Source of the DNA: UMGS1484 sp045593325
GTDB lineage: Bacteria; Bacillota; Clostridia; Oscillospirales; Acutalibacteraceae
Direction: 5' to 3'
Assembly (NCBI GenBank): GCA_045593325.1
Contig: JAZNWL010000040.1
Coordinates: 1-5,756, forward strand
DNA length: 5,756 bases
Within the stretch, counting starts at the first letter, position 1; each line of letters opens with the position of its first letter. A model generated the notes under the pieces. That model saw only the letters and a list, made by a program, of their open reading frames with translations, was not told the origin of the DNA and ran no database searches. The position numbers and the translations under genes were made by a program. Positions 1 to 4,287 of the stretch are shown piece by piece.

Positions 1-3
1 CTT

Positions 4-1089
4 ATGTCAAACAGACTGTTTCAAGGAATTGTCCACCAAATGAGCGATTCTATTGACCGAGTAGTTGGGGTGATTGATGACACTTCCACCATCGTTGCCT
101 GCAGTGATCTGGCTCGCATCGGTGAATCGGTGAATCTGGAATTCTCGGAATTGAGCCACGCTCAGGAACCTGTTATTTATAACGGATACACCTGCCTGCC
201 TTTCGGCAATGAATCTTATTGCGAATATGCCGTTATGGTGGAAGGAGACGATACCCAGGCTTCCAAATACATTTCCCTTCTTTCGGTTGCTCTTTCCTCT
301 ATTAAACAATTCTCTGATGAAAAGAACGACCGTGCCAATTTCATTAAAAACGTAATTATGGATAACATATTACCCGGGGACATCTACTTAAAAGCAAGAA
401 AGCTCCGTTTTAATGCTGAAAGTTCCCGTGTTGTTCTGTTGATTCGCATTACACGGCAAAATGATGTTTCGGTATACGAAATTATTCAAAACCTCTTCCC
501 TGAAAAGAACAAAGACTTTGTTATCAATATCAACGAAACCGACGTGGCTTTGGTGAAAGAAGTCAGCAGTGACATTGAAACCAAAGACCTGGAAAACCTT
601 GCCCGTTCTTTGGTGGACACCCTGGCAGGGGAATTCTACACCCACGCTGTGGTTGGGATCGGTACCATTGTAACCGGCATTAAAGAATTGGCAAAATCCT
701 TTAAAGAAGCCCACGTTGCTTTGGAAGTAGGTAAAGTGTTTGACAATGAAAAAACCATTGTCAGCTGTGACAATCTGGGTATTGCCCGTTTGATTTACCA
801 GTTACCCACCACCCTTTGTGAAACCTTCCTGCGGGAAGTGTTTAAACGGGATTCCATTGAAAGTTTAGACCAAGAAACCTTATTTACCATTCAACGGTTC
901 TTCGATAATAACCTGAACGTTTCCGAAACTTCCCGGAAATTGTTTGTTCACCGTAACACCTTGGTCTACCGCTTGGAAAAAATTAAGAAATTAACCGGTT
1001 TGGATTTACGGGAATTTGACCACGCTATTGTTTTCAAAATTGCTTTAATGGTTAACAAATACCTGAACGCCAACCCTGTTAAATACTAA
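4..1089 (+). CDS. PucR/CdaR-type helix-turn-helix regulator
   Basis: Probable cytoplasmic DNA-binding regulator of 361 aa. The C-terminal ~60 residues (about 291-350) match the PucR-type HTH (HTH_30): an NLNVSETSRKLFVHRNTL core followed by YRLEKIKKLTGLDL. In this family that domain ends CdaR/PucR-like regulators. The N-terminal ~90 residues contain VIDDTSTIVACSDLARIG, which resembles the 'IIASGDxxRIG' stretch of sugar-diacid recognition domains, but the region is short and no ligand can be inferred. The middle (about 130-260) is where such regulators carry a degenerate GGDEF-like domain; I see no catalytic GGDEF motif. The start ATG lies 3 nt from the window edge with an in-frame codon before it, so its ribosome site and any upstream extension are unseen. 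MSNRLFQGIVHQM is a plausible native start. The gene sits 23 nt before ftsE on the same strand, so co-transcription with the division genes is likely. Family is fairly sure; target and effector are unknown. Confidence 0.8.
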   Translation: MSNRLFQGIVHQMSDSIDRVVGVIDDTSTIVACSDLARIGESVNLEFSELSHAQEPVIYNGYTCLPFGNESYCEYAVMVEGDDTQASKYISLLSVALSSIKQFSDEKNDRANFIKNVIMDNILPGDIYLKARKLRFNAESSRVVLLIRITRQNDVSVYEIIQNLFPEKNKDFVININETDVALVKEVSSDIETKDLENLARSLVDTLAGEFYTHAVVGIGTIVTGIKELAKSFKEAHVALEVGKVFDNEKTIVSCDNLGIARLIYQLPTTLCETFLREVFKRDSIESLDQETLFTIQRFFDNNLNVSETSRKLFVHRNTLVYRLEKIKKLTGLDLREFDHAIVFKIALMVNKYLNANPVKY

Positions 1090-1112
1090 TCAAGGAAAGG
1101 ATTTTTGGGTTT

Positions 1113-1994
1113 ATGAGTTCCAATCAATCCCGACCCTTAATCGAATTTCGCGGTGTTTACAAAGCCTATGACAACGGCACAAGAGCCTTGGCTGACGTAA
1201 ACCTGAAAATCGATAAAGGTGAATTTGTATTCGTTGTAGGTGCTTCCGGTGCGGGGAAAAGCACCTTCATTAAAATGATTATTCATGAAGAAAAACCCAA
1301 CGCAGGTGAAATCATTGTTGGGGATTTCAAAGTATCCCGCCTAAAACGCAGACATATTCCCAAACTTCGCCGTACCATGGGAATCGTATTCCAGGACTTC
1401 CGTTTGATTCGCAACATGACGGTGTTTGAAAACGTTGCTTTCGCCATGCGTGTTGTGGGTGCTTCCAAACGGGATATCCGTAAACGGGTTACCTACGCTT
1501 TAAATATTGTAGGCTTAAACGAAAAAGCCAGAAACTACCCTGATGAACTGTCAGGCGGTGAACAACAACGTGTCGCTTTGGCTCGGGCTTTGGTAAACAA
1601 TCCCAGCATGATTATTGCGGACGAGCCCACCGGCAACGTTGACCCCACCATGGCATACGAAATTGTTGACCTGTTAACCGAAATTAACAAACGAGGTACC
1701 ACCGTAATCATGGTTACCCACGAACATCAACTGGTTCGGGATTTCGGTCACCGTGTTATTATGATTGAAAACGGCCAGATTGTGGCTGACAATTCCGGGC
1801 TAACTCCCAAGAAAAACGAAACCCCTGTTACTTTGCAAACCGTGGTGTTTGACGAAGTAAAGGAAACTGCCGAAGAAACCGCCCAACAAACGGAATCTCC
1901 CAAGGCGGATGAACCCGAAAGCCTTTCTTTAGGCAACGGTTTTGTAATTCAGGATCAACCCCAAACCACGGAGGTGGATGACCATGAAAATTAG
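1113..1994 (+). CDS. ftsE: Cell-division ABC transporter ATP-binding protein FtsE, with acidic C-terminal tail
   Basis: ATPase subunit of FtsEX, which sits on the inner face of the membrane and controls septal peptidoglycan hydrolases rather than moving a known substrate. All ABC motifs are intact: Walker A GASGAGKS (residues 43-50), Q-loop Q94 (VFQD), signature LSGGEQQR (146-153), Walker B MIIADEP (166-172) with catalytic E171, and switch H203 (VTHEH). FRLIRNMTVFENVAFAMRV (96-114) is typical of FtsE and, with ftsX next door, separates it from LolD/MacB relatives. FtsE proteins are usually about 220-230 aa; this one is 293 aa, with a low-complexity Glu/Asp/Thr/Gln-rich tail from about residue 230. 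The ATG follows AAGGAAAGG (1092-1100), a somewhat long 12-nt spacing. The gene's last codons contain the ftsX ribosome site and overlap the ftsX start by 11 nt, which suggests translational coupling. Confidence 0.95.
   Translation: MSSNQSRPLIEFRGVYKAYDNGTRALADVNLKIDKGEFVFVVGASGAGKSTFIKMIIHEEKPNAGEIIVGDFKVSRLKRRHIPKLRRTMGIVFQDFRLIRNMTVFENVAFAMRVVGASKRDIRKRVTYALNIVGLNEKARNYPDELSGGEQQRVALARALVNNPSMIIADEPTGNVDPTMAYEIVDLLTEINKRGTTVIMVTHEHQLVRDFGHRVIMIENGQIVADNSGLTPKKNETPVTLQTVVFDEVKETAEETAQQTESPKADEPESLSLGNGFVIQDQPQTTEVDDHEN
1970..1976 (+). promoter_or_regulatory. Ribosome binding site that decides the ftsX start
   Basis: GGAGGTG lies inside the end of ftsE. Two in-frame ATGs follow, at 1978 and 1984. 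The first leaves only 3 nt after GGAGG, too close for efficient initiation. The second leaves 9 nt and gives the usual FtsX N-terminus (MKIRSFNYLLGEG). I therefore place the ftsX start at 1984. Confidence 0.75.
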
Positions 1995-2904
1995 AAGTTT
2001 CAACTATCTTTTGGGTGAAGGCTTTAAAAACGTATGGTCTCACCGCTTAATGTCTGTGGCTTCCGCCGGGGTTTTGATGGCATGTATGCTGATGATCGGC
2101 ATTGTGTGGGCAATCAGCCTGAATATTTCCAATGCCGTGAATATGATTGAAGATCAGAACGTGGTATTGGCATTTTTTGATGATGACCTTTCCCGGGAAG
2201 AAGCAGTGGCAACTACTGAACGAATCGGCAAACTGGATAACATTAAGTCCTGTGTGTTTGTTTCCCGAGAAGAAGGTCTGGAACGTCAAAAAGAAGCTAT
2301 GGGTGAAGAATATGCTCCCCTGTTCGACTGGGTAGCCGACGAAAACCCCTTGCCTGACAGTTGCCAGATCACCGTAACCGACCTGGAGCGGTTTGACCAG
2401 ACCCTGCTTGCCATTCGAAGCATTTCCGGGGTTTCCACCATCCGTCAACAACGGGACGTGGTCAGCAAACTTTCTGCCATTCGCTCCATCATCAATATTG
2501 TAGGTGTTTGGGTCATTGGTTTGTTGCTGATCATTGCATTGGTGATTGTTTCCAACACCATCAAGATTACCATGTATACCAGAAAACTGGAGATCAACAT
2601 TATGAAAGCCGTGGGTGCTACCGACGGATTTATACGAATGCCCTTTATTATTGAAGGGATGTTGTTGGGTATCATCGCCGGGATTTCTTCCACAGGCATT
2701 TTGTACCTGCTGTATAAATTGGCAGAACGCACCTTCGCCACCAGTTTCGGCACCCTCTCTTCCTTTATCCCCTTCTCTTCTTTTGCCCTTCCCTTGTTGG
2801 GTGGATTTGTGTTGATTGGTGCTTTCATTGGTTCTTTGGGCAGTGTGATTTCCATTGGTAAATATTTACGACACGAAGGAAGTGAATTCAATGCTATCGC
2901 CTAA
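1984..2904 (+). CDS. ftsX: Cell-division protein FtsX (permease-like subunit)
   Basis: Membrane partner of FtsE, 306 aa from the ATG at 1984, near the usual FtsX length. Predicted layout: a short cytoplasmic N-terminus (SFNYLLGEGFKNVWSHR), TM1 about 24-46, an extracellular domain about 47-165, then TM2 about 168-192, TM3 about 221-244 and TM4 about 266-293. The segment TRKLEINIMKAVGATDGFIR (199-218) is the conserved FtsX/MacB-fold cytoplasmic loop that contacts the ATPase. The extracellular domain carries the typical FVSREEGL and ENPLPDS stretches; in this family it binds the coiled coil of the cognate hydrolase, here presumably the next gene's product. Two cysteines (C90 and C127) lie in this extracellular domain. 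The gene overlaps ftsE by 11 nt and the hydrolase gene by 14 nt. Assignment is secure from sequence and context. Confidence 0.95.
   Translation: MKIRSFNYLLGEGFKNVWSHRLMSVASAGVLMACMLMIGIVWAISLNISNAVNMIEDQNVVLAFFDDDLSREEAVATTERIGKLDNIKSCVFVSREEGLERQKEAMGEEYAPLFDWVADENPLPDSCQITVTDLERFDQTLLAIRSISGVSTIRQQRDVVSKLSAIRSIINIVGVWVIGLLLIIALVIVSNTIKITMYTRKLEINIMKAVGATDGFIRMPFIIEGMLLGIIAGISSTGILYLLYKLAERTFATSFGTLSSFIPFSSFALPLLGGFVLIGAFIGSLGSVISIGKYLRHEGSEFNAIA
2875..2882 (+). promoter_or_regulatory. Ribosome binding site that decides the M23 peptidase start
   Basis: GAAGGAAG lies within the end of ftsX, 8 nt before the ATG at 2891. An earlier in-frame ATG at 2855 would add 12 residues (MVNIYDTKEVNS) before the signal peptide and lacks comparable spacing to a purine-rich site. 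The 2891 start puts the charged n-region and hydrophobic core at the true N-terminus, so it is preferred. Confidence 0.75.
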
Positions 2905-4060
2905 ATCCTACAAACGAATTCTTTCGGCGGTTTTGGCCCTTGTATTGGTGTTCACCGGTTCTTACCTTTCCTGCTTTACTGCGGGTGCCGCTTCTTACCA
3001 ATCCCAGATTAAGGAATTGGAACAAAAACAAGCCGCGTTGAAGGAACAAATTGATGCCCTGCAAGGGGATATTGACGAACAGGAAAAGCTGAAATCTGCT
3101 TTGCAGGATCAAATTGACGTTGTACAGAATCAAATTGACATTTATAATGGTCAAATTGATAAATTACAAGAAAAGATCGATAAAATGGAAGCGGAAAAAA
3201 CCGCCAAGGAAGAAGAAATTCAACAAAAGAAAGAAACCTTCCTTGCCAGAATCCGCGCAGTGTATATTGCTGGGAACGATTCCATTTTAACCGTGCTTTT
3301 GAGTGCGGATGATTTTGCCGATTATCTGTATCAGAACGAACTTCTTGCCAGTGTTACCGAATATGATAACAAAGTGATGGACAAACTTCGGGATGACGTT
3401 GCCCAAATCAATGAACTGGAAAAGCAAGTGGAAGCCGAACAGGAAGAAATTCGGAAAATCAAATCGGTTGTGGATGTAAAACGGGCAGAACTTGGGAAAA
3501 ACATGAAATCCCTCAATGCCGTTATCAACAAATTGGAAAGTCAGCAAAACCAGTTGGAATTTGACGTTGACGAATACCAGAAAGAAATTGAAGCGTTGGA
3601 AGCCAAAATCGAGGCCGCTGCACAAGCCGCCAAAGACCAAGCCAACCAAGGCTCCATTAAGTATGACGGTTCTCAATTCTTGTGGCCTACTCCCGGTTAT
3701 TATTATATCTCCTCCAACTACGGTTATCGTTGGGGACGCCTTCACAAGGGCTGTGATATTGCCGGTTCCAACATCTACGGAAAACCCATTGTTGCCGCCG
3801 CAGACGGTGTTGTTACCCTGGTGGACTACAATGCCGGCGGTTACGGATATTATGTCATGGTAAACCACGGAAACAGTGGGGGTAACAACTACGTTACCCT
3901 TTATGCTCACATGTCTTCTCAGGCAGCCTACGTGGGCAAAAAAGTTTCCAAAGGGGACGTTATCGGTTACGTTGGCAGTACCGGGCGCTCTACCGGGCCT
4001 CACCTGCACTTCGAAATCCGTGTAAACGGGACCGCTCAAAACCCCTTGAACTTCTTTTAA
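2891..4060 (+). CDS. Secreted coiled-coil M23 (LytM) peptidoglycan endopeptidase, FtsEX-associated
   Basis: Exported murein hydrolase of 389 aa. Residues 1-34 form a signal peptide: K/R-rich start, hydrophobic core SAVLALVLVF, and probable cleavage near AGAA at 31-34. Residues about 36-115 are a strong coiled coil with Ile-Asp at heptad spacing. A connecting element follows (RIRAVYIAGNDSILTVLLSA, 120-139), typical of the N-terminal domain of PcsB/CwlO/EnvC-like proteins, then a second long helix to about 247. A Gln/Asn/Gly hinge leads to the M23 domain (about 263-389). The zinc site and catalytic residues are all present: H285 and D289 (HKGCD), H340 (YAHM), H371 and H373 (HLH). E. coli EnvC instead lost catalytic residues and only activates amidases. 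By position this is the FtsEX effector: FtsX should bind the coiled coil and relieve inhibition of the hydrolase. It is the last gene before the operon terminator. Family and secretion are firm; the FtsX partnership is inferred from order and analogy. Confidence 0.9.
   Translation: MLSPKSYKRILSAVLALVLVFTGSYLSCFTAGAASYQSQIKELEQKQAALKEQIDALQGDIDEQEKLKSALQDQIDVVQNQIDIYNGQIDKLQEKIDKMEAEKTAKEEEIQQKKETFLARIRAVYIAGNDSILTVLLSADDFADYLYQNELLASVTEYDNKVMDKLRDDVAQINELEKQVEAEQEEIRKIKSVVDVKRAELGKNMKSLNAVINKLESQQNQLEFDVDEYQKEIEALEAKIEAAAQAAKDQANQGSIKYDGSQFLWPTPGYYYISSNYGYRWGRLHKGCDIAGSNIYGKPIVAAADGVVTLVDYNAGGYGYYVMVNHGNSGGNNYVTLYAHMSSQAAYVGKKVSKGDVIGYVGSTGRSTGPHLHFEIRVNGTAQNPLNFF
3047..3181 (+). repeat. Heptad-phased 21-bp microrepeat in the coiled-coil coding region
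   Basis: The octamer CAAATTGA occurs at 3047, 3110, 3131 and 3152, all offsets being multiples of 21 bp (seven codons). Diverged copies in the same register lie at 3068 (GATATTGA) and 3173 (AAGATCGA). They encode a recurring x-Ile-Asp with Ile at residues 54, 61, 75, 82, 89 and 96, one coiled-coil heptad apart. It looks like internal duplication or selection for the same heptad core. Confidence 0.7.
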
Positions 4061-4070
4061 TTTTCTTTAA

Positions 4071-4110
4071 AACCCATCGTTTCCATACAGGGAAACGATG
4101 GGTTTATTGT
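4071..4110 (+). terminator. Rho-independent terminator of the ftsEX operon
   Basis: A perfect 14-bp inverted repeat, AACCCATCGTTTCC (4071-4084) and GGAAACGATGGGTT (4091-4104), with a 6-nt loop; A4070 and T4105 add one more pair. The T-rich run TTTATTGTTTAT follows. It starts 10 nt after the M23 stop codon, so it most likely ends the transcript. On the opposite strand the hairpin is followed by an A-rich sequence, so it is a poor terminator for the convergent gene. Confidence 0.9.
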
Positions 4111-4182
4111 TTATATGAAAAAAGCACTTCATGATTTCAACACTTTTATAAAAAAACAATAGAAAAATTATACTCTGCATCA

Positions 4183-4211
4183 TTGTAGAAACCTTGGTTT
4201 TCATGTATAAT
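4183..4211 (+). promoter_or_regulatory. Sigma-A-type promoter
   Basis: TTGTAG (-35, 4183-4188) and consensus TATAAT (-10, 4206-4211) are separated by an optimal 17 bp, in an AT-rich intergenic stretch just after the operon terminator. It would drive the short frame opening at 4246. No operator or riboswitch structure is evident in 4106-4245. Confidence 0.7.
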
Positions 4212-4234
4212 AATATGTGAAATAGTAGTAATTC

Positions 4235-4240
4235 AGGAGG
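4235..4240 (+). promoter_or_regulatory. Strong ribosome binding site before an interrupted gene
   Basis: A perfect AGGAGG lies 5 nt before the ATG at 4246 and 23 nt after the -10 box. Promoter, ribosome site and start codon together mark a genuine gene start, although the reading frame behind them is only 13 codons long. Confidence 0.75.
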
Positions 4241-4245
4241 AAAGT

Positions 4246-4287
4246 ATGAAACGTTTCATTTGTTTATTTTTAACACTTATTTTATGA
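4246..4287 (+). pseudogene. Truncated start of an exported-protein gene (signal-peptide stub)
   Basis: The ATG opens MKRFICLFLTLIL and then meets TGA. Two basic residues followed by an uninterrupted hydrophobic run are what the first half of a Sec signal peptide looks like, but no cleavage site or mature protein follows. The frame overlaps by 11 nt the 3' end of the minus-strand SLH gene, whose stop is at 4277-4279, so the body of the original gene appears to have been replaced by, or inverted into, foreign sequence. The missing gene cannot be identified from 13 residues. A genuine 13-aa membrane peptide is a less likely reading. Confidence 0.6.

Noticed and set aside
2445..2891. 148-aa minus-strand open frame opposite ftsX
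   Set aside because: Antisense to conserved FtsX membrane segments, with no ribosome site or recognisable domain.
2963..2976. Possible lipobox (YLSC) in the M23 signal sequence
   Set aside because: The -3 position is Tyr, not Leu/Val/Ile, and a better signal peptidase I site (AGAA) lies just downstream.
3287..4039. 250-aa minus-strand open frame opposite the M23 gene
   Set aside because: It is fully antisense to a gene with intact catalytic motifs, shows no domain, and its composition fits a shadow of the codon bias on the coding strand.
4115..4162. Small frame MKKALHDFNTFIKKQ
   Set aside because: No ribosome site upstream and it starts immediately after the terminator, before the promoter.
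4169..4174. TATACT as an alternative -10 box
   Set aside because: No acceptable -35 hexamer at proper spacing; the TTGTAG-17-TATAAT pair is far better.
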